Of a stretch of 64,000 nucleotides of DNA, positions 50,590 to 58,760 are shown one piece after another (the first letter of the stretch is position 1; each line of letters opens with the position of its first letter). A program made the translations under genes and the position numbers. The stretch is from JADKFD01 sp050250665 (lineage in GTDB: Bacteria > Pseudomonadota > Gammaproteobacteria > Xanthomonadales > SZUA-5). The DNA is taken from contig JBFWOF010000032.1 of the NCBI GenBank assembly GCA_050250665.1, forward strand, positions 1 to 64,000, given 5' to 3'. The notes under the pieces are model-generated. The model saw only the letters and a list, made by a program, of their open reading frames with translations, made no database searches and had not been told where the DNA came from.

Positions 50590-51575
50590 GACGACGTCTT
50601 CCCCAGTTCGAGTTTCCTCTGGAGATAACTGAATGCGTCGGTACGGTGAACGCCGAACCGTTCTGCAATGTTTGCGGAATCGATGCGCGTTCCGTGTTGA
50701 CCCAGGATCCAGAGTATTGCGACCTGGTTGCTGAGGATCCGGGAAAACGGATAGACCAGAAAAGCCAGCAATCGCAGCAGCGGTGCAGGAATGCAAAGCA
50801 GGCGCACGGGTCGGTCAAGCAAGGTTGCGTAGAGCGTGCTGACTTGTTTCCAGGTGAGCGCTTCGGGCCCTCCAATTTCAAGCACCGCGTTGCGTGCTTC
50901 CTGATTATCCAGCGAGGCAATCACATACGACGCAACATCGCCCAGCGCGATAAAGCTATGTGATTGGTTCGGCGAACCAGGAGCCACTGCCCAGCCCCAG
51001 CGTTCAATCGAATTTCCTGCCAGGGCTCGAATCCAACGCGTCATTCCGGTGGCGCGGTCCAATGTCGCCGCGGCTTCTCCCTGCAAAGGCAGGGTACTGC
51101 CCATCAGTGCGAAGTAATCATCCATGAAGGGCGGGCAGCGCAGAATCGTGTAGCTCATCTGACTCTGCTCTAGCAGCGATTCGACCCACGCCTTCATGCG
51201 GTACGTCGGGCATATCGCCAGGTAGCGCGCCTCAAAAGGAACGCTGAGGGAGATGAAGACAAACTGTTTCACGCCCTCGCGCTTGCAGGCATCAATCAGA
51301 TTGGCGTAGCCCTCTTGTTCGTCTCGCCGGAAACTGGCTCGACCCCTTGGGAATACGACCGTGGCTGTGGCTACTACAACATCGACGCCCTTGCAGGCAC
51401 GCAGCAAGCTCTCGCGATCGCGCAGATCGCCCTTGAAGATGTCTACATTGCGGGCGAACGCCGGCGCGGATTGCCGCACAAGCGCGCGTACCACATGCGT
51501 GCCCGCAGCAGCGAGACGGGCCACGACTTCTGACCCGAGCTGACCGCTCGCACCGACGACCAATACGGTTGCCAT
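50586..51575 (-). CDS. NmrA/atypical-SDR NAD(P)-binding protein
   Basis: 329 residues from ATG 51575. N-terminal VLVVGASGQLGSEVVARLAAAG is the atypical SDR dinucleotide motif. No classical YxxxK is obvious; TYRMKAWVES may carry the Tyr/Lys pair. The C-terminal half has hydrophobic segments (LLCIPAPLLRLLAFLVYPFSRIL), suggesting membrane association. TAATG overlap with the ThiF-nitroreductase gene. A redox step on the lipid product is inferred. Confidence 0.8.
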   Translation of the reverse strand: MATVLVVGASGQLGSEVVARLAAAGTHVVRALVRQSAPAFARNVDIFKGDLRDRESLLRACKGVDVVVATATVVFPRGRASFRRDEQEGYANLIDACKREGVKQFVFISLSVPFEARYLAICPTYRMKAWVESLLEQSQMSYTILRCPPFMDDYFALMGSTLPLQGEAAATLDRATGMTRWIRALAGNSIERWGWAVAPGSPNQSHSFIALGDVASYVIASLDNQEARNAVLEIGGPEALTWKQVSTLYATLLDRPVRLLCIPAPLLRLLAFLVYPFSRILSNQVAILWILGQHGTRIDSANIAERFGVHRTDAFSYLQRKLELGKTSS

Positions 51576-53572
51576 TACTCGACCACCGTCGATTGAATAG
51601 CGTTCGATCGTTCGCTCTGGATGGCCAGCGCCGGGTCGTTCAAAGATGCTGGACGGACCACACATACCTCGGCAAGTGGCAGTCGCGGTGAAGCGCTCAC
51701 GGACGGCTTCAGCGCACGTCCGATGCGCAACAACACGATGGGTCGTTCGCTGTTGCTCAAACCGAACTCCGCGAGCATTGCGTTTCGTCCTTCCTCGAAA
51801 CTGATCGGGAAATCGATCGGCTGGCAAGCCAGATGTTCGCGCGTGAGCTGCAGCCACACCCGCATGACGGCGCGACCAGCATTGATGCGACCCGCGAGAC
51901 TGGCATCGGATGAAGTGATCAGAACGAATGCCGCTGAATGGCGAATGCTCGCGACCGCAGATCGACTCATCAGATCGCTCAGGCCGAAGCGTCGGGCCGC
52001 TGCCCACAGCCAGGGCATCGCGCGAAGGCAACGCAGCGCCGCTGCGCTGATCAGGTCCAGCGCGAGGGCGTCTCGGGTGAAGCCAGTCGCATTGGCGAGC
52101 GCTTCCTTTTGCGTGAGCCGCATGAAGTCCAAGAGTTCTTCAACATAGGCTCGACGCCCGAACAATTGGCGCGCACCACGCAATGCCCAGCTGTGCACCT
52201 TGCCCGGATCGAGTCTGGCGACGACGGCGCGCGCGCCCAGGCCGGCCACCAGTTGATCGCATCGATCGCTGATGTCGGACGGTAGCGCGACGTCCAGGTA
52301 GTTGCCTCGCTGTGTCGAGCGTTGGCCGAGCACACCAAATGCACGCGCATAGTCCGATGCATGTAAGGCGTGGATGGTGAGCGTTCCCGCGCAGAAATCG
52401 GCGTCGTGAAAGTTGCCTTGCCCACTGGGCTGAAATTCTACGTCGGCGACGCTGGCGGCGGCTTCGATGGCGCATCCCAAGGAGAAGGCAATCGCGTGCC
52501 CATCCGGATCAACAGCGGGCAGGGCGCGTCGCGAATTCCAGCCAATTTCGATACGCCGCTCGCCGACAATGCGAAACTCCCAAGGCTGACAATTGTGTGC
52601 CGATGGCGCTGAGGTCATGGCCAGAAGGACGCGCCGCAGGGTGTGATCGCTGCCGAGCAGCGCCGACAGGGCGTCCGGTGCAACACCGGGCATTGCCTGA
52701 GCTCCCTTCCTGCGACGCGATGCGATGTAGGCGCTGATCAATCGCGGGGGAATGCGCGCGTACTCGCGCAAGCGCGCGCCCAGTGTCCGTGTGGCCATGT
52801 GCGTGTCAAAGGCAATCACGTGAGGCAACTTGCGCTGCATCAGCAGATCGATGGTACACCGCGTACCGAGGGCGCCCATCGCCTGAACGCAGTACGCGAC
52901 TTGCGGCCAGGGCTTCTTGTGCGTCATCCGGTCGCGGATGATGGGCAGAAAATCTGCGGGATAGTGTCGATAGCCCAACCAGGTGAGGCATTTGGCCAGA
53001 TTTCCCTCGCGATGTGCCTGCGCGGTGGTTCTGCCGTGAAACGGTCTCGGATTGCGCGTGCGGTAATCGAAAACATAGACCACTGCCTTTCCGCCGAAAT
53101 CGAAGCCAGCCATCACCGGAATGCGGCGCTCACATGCCATCTCGTGCAGGCGGTATTTGATCCAGGGCGAGGTCGCCGCATCCACTGCGTCGAATACGAT
53201 GTTCACACCGCGGAAAGCGGCCTCCAGATTGTCGAGGGTCAACCCATCAACGTGTACGCGGGTGAGTAGGTGCGGATTTATCGCGCGGGCGCGTGCCGCC
53301 GCTACCGCAGCCTTGGACTGACCGACTTCGTGCAGCAGGCACAATTGACGATTCAGATTGCTGAGGTCGAAGACTTCGGGATCTGCCAGCGTCAGTGCGC
53401 CGATGCCCAACCGAGTCAGGGATTCAACCACGCTGCCGCCTACGCTGCCGCAGCCGGCTATCAACATGCGGGCGGCAGCAAGGGCACTTTGTTCGCTTTC
53501 GGACACTACGTCGACATTGCGAACCAGAGTCTCGTCGATGCGCTCGGGCGCGAGATTGCTAGCTTCAATCAT
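51575..53572 (-). CDS. ThiF/E1-like domain fused to a nitroreductase-like domain
   Basis: 665 residues from ATG 53572. Residues of about 20-260 are an E1/ThiF adenylyltransferase: IAGCGSVGGSVVESLTRLGIG (nucleotide loop, 38-58), a following acidic strand, and DLSNLNRQLCLLHEVGQSKA. From about 345 a nitroreductase-like FMN domain follows (MTSAPSAHNCQPWEFRIVG; DLISAAALRCLRAMPWLWAA). The same domain pair is, from memory, that of mycobacterial MoeY (Rv1355c). The usual E1 catalytic Cys is not clear. It may activate a carboxylate and act with flavin chemistry; the role is unknown. Confidence 0.82.
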   Translation of the reverse strand: MIEASNLAPERIDETLVRNVDVVSESEQSALAAARMLIAGCGSVGGSVVESLTRLGIGALTLADPEVFDLSNLNRQLCLLHEVGQSKAAVAAARARAINPHLLTRVHVDGLTLDNLEAAFRGVNIVFDAVDAATSPWIKYRLHEMACERRIPVMAGFDFGGKAVVYVFDYRTRNPRPFHGRTTAQAHREGNLAKCLTWLGYRHYPADFLPIIRDRMTHKKPWPQVAYCVQAMGALGTRCTIDLLMQRKLPHVIAFDTHMATRTLGARLREYARIPPRLISAYIASRRRKGAQAMPGVAPDALSALLGSDHTLRRVLLAMTSAPSAHNCQPWEFRIVGERRIEIGWNSRRALPAVDPDGHAIAFSLGCAIEAAASVADVEFQPSGQGNFHDADFCAGTLTIHALHASDYARAFGVLGQRSTQRGNYLDVALPSDISDRCDQLVAGLGARAVVARLDPGKVHSWALRGARQLFGRRAYVEELLDFMRLTQKEALANATGFTRDALALDLISAAALRCLRAMPWLWAAARRFGLSDLMSRSAVASIRHSAAFVLITSSDASLAGRINAGRAVMRVWLQLTREHLACQPIDFPISFEEGRNAMLAEFGLSNSERPIVLLRIGRALKPSVSASPRLPLAEVCVVRPASLNDPALAIQSERSNAIQSTVVE

Positions 53573-53583
53573 GGTTCTGCCCT

Positions 53584-54435
53584 TCAAACCCAGGCCAGAA
53601 CGCGGTTTGCGCGTCTGGAGTATCCGATGAAGCCATTGATGTTGAGGCGCACGTCGGATGCGTGCCCCCGGGCCTGGAAGACGGAGTGAACGTTTGCCGC
53701 AGCGAACAACAACATGTCGCCAGAGCTTGGGACAATGTCGAGGTAGGGAACCTCGTGCAGTTCGGCGAAATCGATTGGGTAGCCGCCCGCGTGGATGCCT
53801 CGTTCCCGGAGCCAGTGAGCCGTGGGCACGAGATCGTAGAGGCGAACACAACTGGCTTTGCCGTCGGGGTGGCGCGGATAGAAATTGACCGCGATGGGGT
53901 GTGTGACGTCGCTGTACTCGCGGCCGGAGTGACGCACTTGTGGCCAATCGGTATGAGCCTTGAGCACCAGTTGCTCGATGCAGGAATCGTCCCAGATCGT
54001 GGCCCGATGGGTGGGTGAGGGTACACCGTTGATGTAGGCAGGCCGAAAACGGTGTCCCGCGTCTTCGATGGCGTCGTACAACAGTCGAAAGACGTTGTTT
54101 GCGCCCTCGAACAACAGCTCCGCGTAGCCGTTGTTTCGCAGATAGTCGAGCAACATGGCCGCCGTGTCCTTCATGAACGCATTGGTGCCGACCATTCGTC
54201 CGGAGACTCCATCGCTGCGTTGATAGAGTCCTGGGCTGCGCATGAAGTTATCGAAGATGCGCGAGCAGTCCTGGTCGCTCGCAACGCGTTTGATCAGCAC
54301 TGCGCTCAGGCGGCCGTCGAAGAGCCCGTCCAGATGTTCGTCCAGGCTGGCGAGGTCGGTCTCGACGAGCGCGGGCGCACGAGCGGGAGCGCTGACATCA
54401 AGGGACTCGTTCCAGGGCGTGACAAGGCTGTTCAT
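53584..54435 (-). CDS. 2-oxoglutarate/Fe(II)-dependent oxygenase-like protein
   Basis: 283 residues from ATG 54435. A double-stranded beta-helix with the iron triad His161-x-Asp163 (LKAHTDWPQV) and His250 (AANVHSVFQA), and the 2OG-binding Arg263 (SDVRLNINGFIGYS). Such enzymes hydroxylate, desaturate or halogenate small molecules. It ends 11 bp before the ThiF-nitroreductase gene. Confidence 0.82.
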   Translation of the reverse strand: MNSLVTPWNESLDVSAPARAPALVETDLASLDEHLDGLFDGRLSAVLIKRVASDQDCSRIFDNFMRSPGLYQRSDGVSGRMVGTNAFMKDTAAMLLDYLRNNGYAELLFEGANNVFRLLYDAIEDAGHRFRPAYINGVPSPTHRATIWDDSCIEQLVLKAHTDWPQVRHSGREYSDVTHPIAVNFYPRHPDGKASCVRLYDLVPTAHWLRERGIHAGGYPIDFAELHEVPYLDIVPSSGDMLLFAAANVHSVFQARGHASDVRLNINGFIGYSRRANRVLAWV

Positions 54436-54437
54436 GT

Positions 54438-55403
54438 TCAAGTGGCGCTCGCTGCGAGTGGATGGGCTGGGGCGGTCATCACCTGGGCCAGGAAGCGAGT
54501 GACCAGTTCGGCGACTTGTACGGGCGCCTCAAGCATCGGCAAGTGCCCCACGCCGTCGCAGACCTGAAGGTCGGCGCGGGGCATGGCCTCAAGGAGCGCC
54601 GAGCTGGCGCGCACGTCAAACACCGCGTCCTCCCGGCCCCAGATCACCAGCGCAGGTGCAAGTACCCTGGAATAGACGCATGGCAAGCCGAGGCTGCGCT
54701 CGTATGCCTGATACATCCGTGCAAGGTGCGTTCGCCGCTGACTGAAGTGCGCACATAGCCAAGCTCTGACTACGTGCGGCGTGTACGGCGGCCGCTGCAT
54801 GATCATCCGGAAAAGGATGTCGAAGTCGCTCTGGTCTTCGATCAGGAAGGGATTGCATCCCGCGGCGGCCTGACGGTCCAGCGATTCGACTTGCGCACCA
54901 GGAACGCCAGCGGGGCTCAGCAGGGTGATCGAGGCGATGCGTTCTGGGTGCTCGGCGGCGACTGTGGCCGCGATCAGCCCACCCATGGAGCTGCCCACGA
55001 GGTGCACGCGGTCGATCTGTTGCGTGTCCAGCATGGCAATCGTGCGCCGCGCATGCCCCTGGATGCCATAGTCGAGCGTTGGATCGCTTGGATTTCGGCC
55101 GTGGCCGCCGAGGTCCGGGATCAGCAGGCGATAGCCTGCCGGAAGAAGCCGAGCGAATCTCAGCCAGATCGACTTGTCGCCGCTGAACCCGTGCAATAGC
55201 AATATTGCCGGCATGGGCGGGGCACCGCGTTCATAGCCATCAAGGCAACTCTCACCTGCGCGATAGGTTGTCGTTCTGAAGCCACCGAGCAGGGCCGTGC
55301 CAAGTTCTGCGATTCGACTGACCCAGTGACCAATACGCGCCTTGCCACCGCCGGATATCCGTGTGGCCGCAGTGCCCGAACGTATTCGAAGTAGATTGCT
55401 CAC
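54438..55403 (-). CDS. alpha/beta hydrolase
   Basis: 321 residues from GTG 55403 (GTGA overlap with the upstream gene). LLLHGFSGDKSIW forms the oxyanion region, nucleophile Ser139 is in LVGSSMGGLIAA, acid Asp in WGREDAVFD and His in DGVGHLPML. A membrane-associated or amphipathic N-terminus precedes the fold. Esterase, lipase or thioesterase activity on the operon's product is likely. Confidence 0.88.
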   Translation of the reverse strand: MSNLLRIRSGTAATRISGGGKARIGHWVSRIAELGTALLGGFRTTTYRAGESCLDGYERGAPPMPAILLLHGFSGDKSIWLRFARLLPAGYRLLIPDLGGHGRNPSDPTLDYGIQGHARRTIAMLDTQQIDRVHLVGSSMGGLIAATVAAEHPERIASITLLSPAGVPGAQVESLDRQAAAGCNPFLIEDQSDFDILFRMIMQRPPYTPHVVRAWLCAHFSQRRTHLARMYQAYERSLGLPCVYSRVLAPALVIWGREDAVFDVRASSALLEAMPRADLQVCDGVGHLPMLEAPVQVAELVTRFLAQVMTAPAHPLAASAT

Positions 55404-56167
55404 GACGCCATCACCGCGGTCGGCAGGAGCGCCATCAACAGGAGCGGACCCAGAAGAATGATGGTCATGTTGTCCATTCCGCGCGGGGACATTGCTTCGA
55501 GAAGCGTCATCGCGACGGCATAGACCAAAACACAGATCGCCAGAGGCACATCGACACCGCCGTGCGCTGTGCCCAACATGGTCAGCGCTACCGCGCCGGC
55601 AAACACGAAAACAGTGAGTGAGCCGGCTAGCGATTTGGTGTTCCGCTCACCCCAGAAGAAGTCGCGAACCTGATATGTGTTGCTGCGACCGAGCCAGAGA
55701 CCGATGGGTTCGGCGAATCCGTCGCCCAGTGCAACGGTGAAGAACGCCACTTTCACCAGGTGCATCGGGAACATCAGCACTGCCATCACCAGCGCGACAT
55801 TAGTGGTGATCATCGGCATCAGGAAGAAGAACCGACTCTGGGGCGCGTCACGCTCGCGCAAACTGTGCGCGGCGAGGGCATGGATCACTGGCAGGCGGCT
55901 GTATGCCGCCACCCAATAAAGCCCAACCTGCAAGCTGGTGGCCACCAGGACTGACATGAGTAGTTGCCTGTCCGGGAGCACTGCTAGCAGCGGCGCCGTG
56001 ACAAGCATGATGCCAACGTGATTCAGCTTGCGCGTGTACCCGCCGGCCCAACGATAACGGCCCTTCAGATAGGTGCAGACATGGCCAATCAGGATAGGTC
56101 CCAGCACCAAGTAGAGCGCCACGCGCATCCATTGGACGTCGTCGAGGGAATGCGGATTGAGGGGCAC
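55400..56167 (-). CDS. phytol/dolichol-kinase-like membrane CTP-dependent kinase
   Basis: 255 residues from GTG 56167, with seven or so membrane helices. YTRKLNHVGIMLV and VALGDGFAEPIGLWLGRSNTY, followed by GERNTKSLAGSLTVFV, match the conserved cytoplasmic loops of the phytol kinase/SEC59 family, which phosphorylates polyprenols with CTP; CDP-diacylglycerol synthases share the fold. First gene of the lipid operon. Confidence 0.8.
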   Translation of the reverse strand: MPLNPHSLDDVQWMRVALYLVLGPILIGHVCTYLKGRYRWAGGYTRKLNHVGIMLVTAPLLAVLPDRQLLMSVLVATSLQVGLYWVAAYSRLPVIHALAAHSLRERDAPQSRFFFLMPMITTNVALVMAVLMFPMHLVKVAFFTVALGDGFAEPIGLWLGRSNTYQVRDFFWGERNTKSLAGSLTVFVFAGAVALTMLGTAHGGVDVPLAICVLVYAVAMTLLEAMSPRGMDNMTIILLGPLLLMALLPTAVMAS

Positions 56168-56229
56168 GGCGTGTCGATCTCCAGCTTAAATCGCGAACAG
56201 CGCGCACATTGGCGAGCTGTCGGTATAGG

Positions 56230-56257
56230 AGTATCGTAATCGCATTCTCTACAACAA
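56230..56257 (-). promoter_or_regulatory. possible promoter of the lipid operon
   Basis: On the minus strand TTGTTG (56257-56252), a 16-bp spacer and GATACT (56235-56230) form a plausible sigma-70 pair 63 bp before the GTG of the first operon gene. The region is AT-rich compared with its surroundings. TGTTGTAGAG here recurs as GTTGTAGAG at 63861-63869. Confidence 0.35.
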
Positions 56258-56306
56258 TACAAGCCCTCAACCGAGGCGGGGAAACCCCGCCGTGACCGGT
56301 TCGGAA

Positions 56307-56537
56307 CTAGCGGACGGCTTTTCTGGGCTGCAAGGGGCGCCCGCTGGCGGCTTCGTAGCGCCGGATATAGTCCCCGAGCACGGTGTCAGTGACGGAGAAG
56401 ATCGTTTTCCCTTCCAGCGCGGCAATGATGCGCAGCAACTCCTGCACTTCCTTACGCACGCGAATTGTGGTTTGTTCCTCGGTCGGTACATTGCTGTCGA
56501 CGACCTTCAATCCCGATGTCCGATTGATGTCACGCAT
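56307..56537 (-). CDS. ribbon-helix-helix-like small protein
   Basis: 76 residues from ATG 56537. EEQTTIRVRKEVQELLRIIAALEGKTIFSVTDTVLGDYIRRYEAASG has the strand-helix-helix pattern of ribbon-helix-helix DNA-binding proteins. It starts 10 bp after the 156-codon gene on the same strand and lies just upstream of the lipid operon promoter, so it could regulate it or be the antitoxin half of a pair. Confidence 0.6.
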   Translation of the reverse strand: MRDINRTSGLKVVDSNVPTEEQTTIRVRKEVQELLRIIAALEGKTIFSVTDTVLGDYIRRYEAASGRPLQPRKAVR

Positions 56538-56547
56538 GCGCGTTCCT

Positions 56548-57018
56548 CTAGGTTGGGTGGTTGCTGCCGGAAGATGCATCCGCAGTTGCCTGCAGATCGC
56601 CCAGTCGTGCGTAGAAGTCGCGACGGATCTCTGCCAGTCCTGCCTTCACGCCCTCGAGACTGATCCCGTCTTCTCGCTGTCGCCATGCGGTCGCCCAATC
56701 GTCGGCATGAGGGACATGATCGAGTGCGATCTCCAGCGCGGCGGTACAATCCTGTTTCGTGGAATGTATGCGGGACTCGCTGCCGGGAAGGCTCTTGGGT
56801 GCAAGCGATGCGTCGACGTAGAGCTCGCCTATGCGCACCATTAGGTCTGCACGCAGAACGTGCAGTACAGCCAGTACTCCGCGTGCCGTGCTGCCATCGT
56901 CGCGCGAGCGAATGGCGCGCCACCAGTGTCGGGTCGTTGGCATGCTCTCCGCCGCCAGCGTGTAGGCGTAGATGCGATCCCGAATTGCCTGGTCAGCGGC
57001 ACTGAGATCTGCGTCCAT
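56548..57018 (-). CDS. hypothetical protein with internal duplication
   Basis: 156 residues; family unknown. It contains two similar segments of about 45 residues: HWWRAIRSRDDGSTARGVLAVLHVLRADLMVRIGELYVDA and DWATAWRQREDGISLEGVKAGLAEIRRDFYARLGDLQATA (split here only for comparison: shared pattern W-x2-A-x-R-x-R-x-DG, then GV-x-A-x-L, then R-x-D, then R-x-G-x-L). Helical, soluble, acidic. Paired with the ribbon-helix-helix gene 10 bp downstream, and divergent from the histidine kinase at 57087. Confidence 0.6.
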   Translation of the reverse strand: MDADLSAADQAIRDRIYAYTLAAESMPTTRHWWRAIRSRDDGSTARGVLAVLHVLRADLMVRIGELYVDASLAPKSLPGSESRIHSTKQDCTAALEIALDHVPHADDWATAWRQREDGISLEGVKAGLAEIRRDFYARLGDLQATADASSGSNHPT

Positions 57019-57047
57019 AGGGCTCTACATTTCCTCAACTAGAGATG

Positions 57048-57059
57048 TATAGCGCTATA
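57048..57059. promoter_or_regulatory. perfect 12-bp palindrome in a divergent promoter region
   Basis: TATAGCGCTATA lies between the divergent 156-codon gene and the histidine kinase gene. Size and place suit an operator, or one half may serve as a -10 box in each direction. The binding protein is unknown; the adjacent ribbon-helix-helix protein is a candidate. Confidence 0.4.
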
Positions 57060-57086
57060 GTAACGATTCCTGTCTGATCTGAAGCC

Positions 57087-58712
57087 GTGCTTTTGTTAAA
57101 GCTTGTCATTCTTGCGTTCTTGCTGTTTCCGCTTGGTGCGGCTACCGGGTGGTTCGTTGCTCGCCGCGCGATGCAGCGTGCCGACGCTGACTCAATCGCG
57201 GCTGACAATCAGCAATACAAGGTTGTAAACGGTGTCGTACATGAAGCCCTCAATCCCTTGAATGCGATTCGCGGAATCAGCGAGTTGCTACAGCGCGGTG
57301 ATCTGGATTCCACTGAGTACCGTGCACATCTATTGCGCTTGAACGAGGCCACCGAACTACTCCTGTCGCTCGCAACAAATGCCCAGTTATGCTTTGGAGT
57401 CGCATCTGCGCTGCGCATGGACAGCGTCAACATTCAACGTCTACTCGAGGATCTCCACGGTTCGGCAGTGGCAGTCGCGGCGGTGCGCCGAGTGCATTTC
57501 GAGATTCACGTGGAGCCAGATGCGCCTGTACTCGCCGTCACGGATGAGTCGCTGGTTCGCAGTTTGCTGGGCAATGTCATCAACCATTGCCTGGCAATCA
57601 CCGATCAAGGACACGTTGAGGTCACGCTGCATGCAAGTCACGAAGAAAGGATTCGGATTTCGGTCAGCGACACCGGGCCTAGCCTCGACGATCATGCACT
57701 GCGACATGTGTTCGAGCCCTTCGGATTGGTCGGGCACACCGCCGACGGAAATCCAGTCGGTACCGGGCTCAATCTGCACTCGGCATTTCGCGCCGCACAA
57801 CTGCTGGGAGGCCGGTTGACCTGTGAGTCGCGCTTGAACGCAGGCAGCGCGTATTCCATCGACTTGCCGGCCAACGTGCAATCGCGCGGAGTGACCGATC
57901 GCTCAAGCAAGGTCGTGTCATTTGTGGATCACTACGCCAAGCACCGTGCGCAGGTGGGACGCCATCGCGTTCTGGTGATTGAAGACCAGCTCAGCAACGC
58001 ACACGTGATCCAGTCGGCGCTCGAGCGCGCAGGGCATTCCGTCGTCGTCGTGCATGACGGCACGGGCGCGCTGGAACAGTTGGAGGCGATCGACAGCTTC
58101 GATCTGGTCGTGATCGATTTGCGCCTTCCAGACATCGGTGGGCTCGATGTGATGAGGCTGAACCGACTGAGGCATGGGTCGCGGCGGCGATCGCTTCCGT
58201 TCATAGTCATCACTAGCGAGCGATCGGAGAGAGTGCGCAACCAGTGTCTTGCCGCCGGGGCCTGGGCCTTTCTGCAGAAGCCGGTATCTGCTCAATGCTT
58301 GCTCGATGCCTTGGCAATGGTGAGTGATCGCATGGAACGTCTCGCGCGAGTCCCTACGGTTTCCCACGGACAGATCAGTCAGGCTGCGGTACATCGCAAC
58401 CTGCTCGCGGTTGATCCGAGTCGGCGCGTTTCTGACGTTTTCCGCGATCTGCTGACTTACATTCGCGAAATCGAGGGCGCGGCCGTCGTGTCCGACTGGA
58501 ATAGCGTGATTCATCGTACGCGCGCCGTGCGCGGTGCCGCCCACTTGATTGGCGCGGCGCAGATCATGACCGTATCGAGTTCGATACTCGCCTGCAAGTT
58601 GGACGAACTGCCGGCAAAGTGGCAGGTGCTGCACGAGCGTCTGACCGAGAGCGTCGATGACGCATGGCGCACTCTCACCGGAATGCTGGCGGAGGTGGCT
58701 CAACGCGAATGA
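57087..58712 (+). CDS. hybrid sensor histidine kinase with receiver and degenerate HPt domain
   Basis: 541 residues from GTG 57087. One N-terminal membrane helix and no periplasmic sensor; H-box VVHEALNPLNAIRG (His52); ATPase boxes NVINHCLAI, VSDTGPSLDD and GNPVGTGLNLH; a receiver domain with phospho-acceptor Asp344 (LVVIDLRLPD). The C-terminal helical domain resembles HPt, but the phospho-histidine position of HxLKG reads Arg in RAVRGAAHLIGA. It may therefore sense or relay through a partner, such as the kinase at 60506. Located beside the lipid operon. Confidence 0.85.
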   Translation: MLLLKLVILAFLLFPLGAATGWFVARRAMQRADADSIAADNQQYKVVNGVVHEALNPLNAIRGISELLQRGDLDSTEYRAHLLRLNEATELLLSLATNAQLCFGVASALRMDSVNIQRLLEDLHGSAVAVAAVRRVHFEIHVEPDAPVLAVTDESLVRSLLGNVINHCLAITDQGHVEVTLHASHEERIRISVSDTGPSLDDHALRHVFEPFGLVGHTADGNPVGTGLNLHSAFRAAQLLGGRLTCESRLNAGSAYSIDLPANVQSRGVTDRSSKVVSFVDHYAKHRAQVGRHRVLVIEDQLSNAHVIQSALERAGHSVVVVHDGTGALEQLEAIDSFDLVVIDLRLPDIGGLDVMRLNRLRHGSRRRSLPFIVITSERSERVRNQCLAAGAWAFLQKPVSAQCLLDALAMVSDRMERLARVPTVSHGQISQAAVHRNLLAVDPSRRVSDVFRDLLTYIREIEGAAVVSDWNSVIHRTRAVRGAAHLIGAAQIMTVSSSILACKLDELPAKWQVLHERLTESVDDAWRTLTGMLAEVAQRE

Positions 58713-58760
58713 TCGGTTTGCCCGTGAGTTGTGATGCGGCGCTACGCTGCCCGAGATCCT

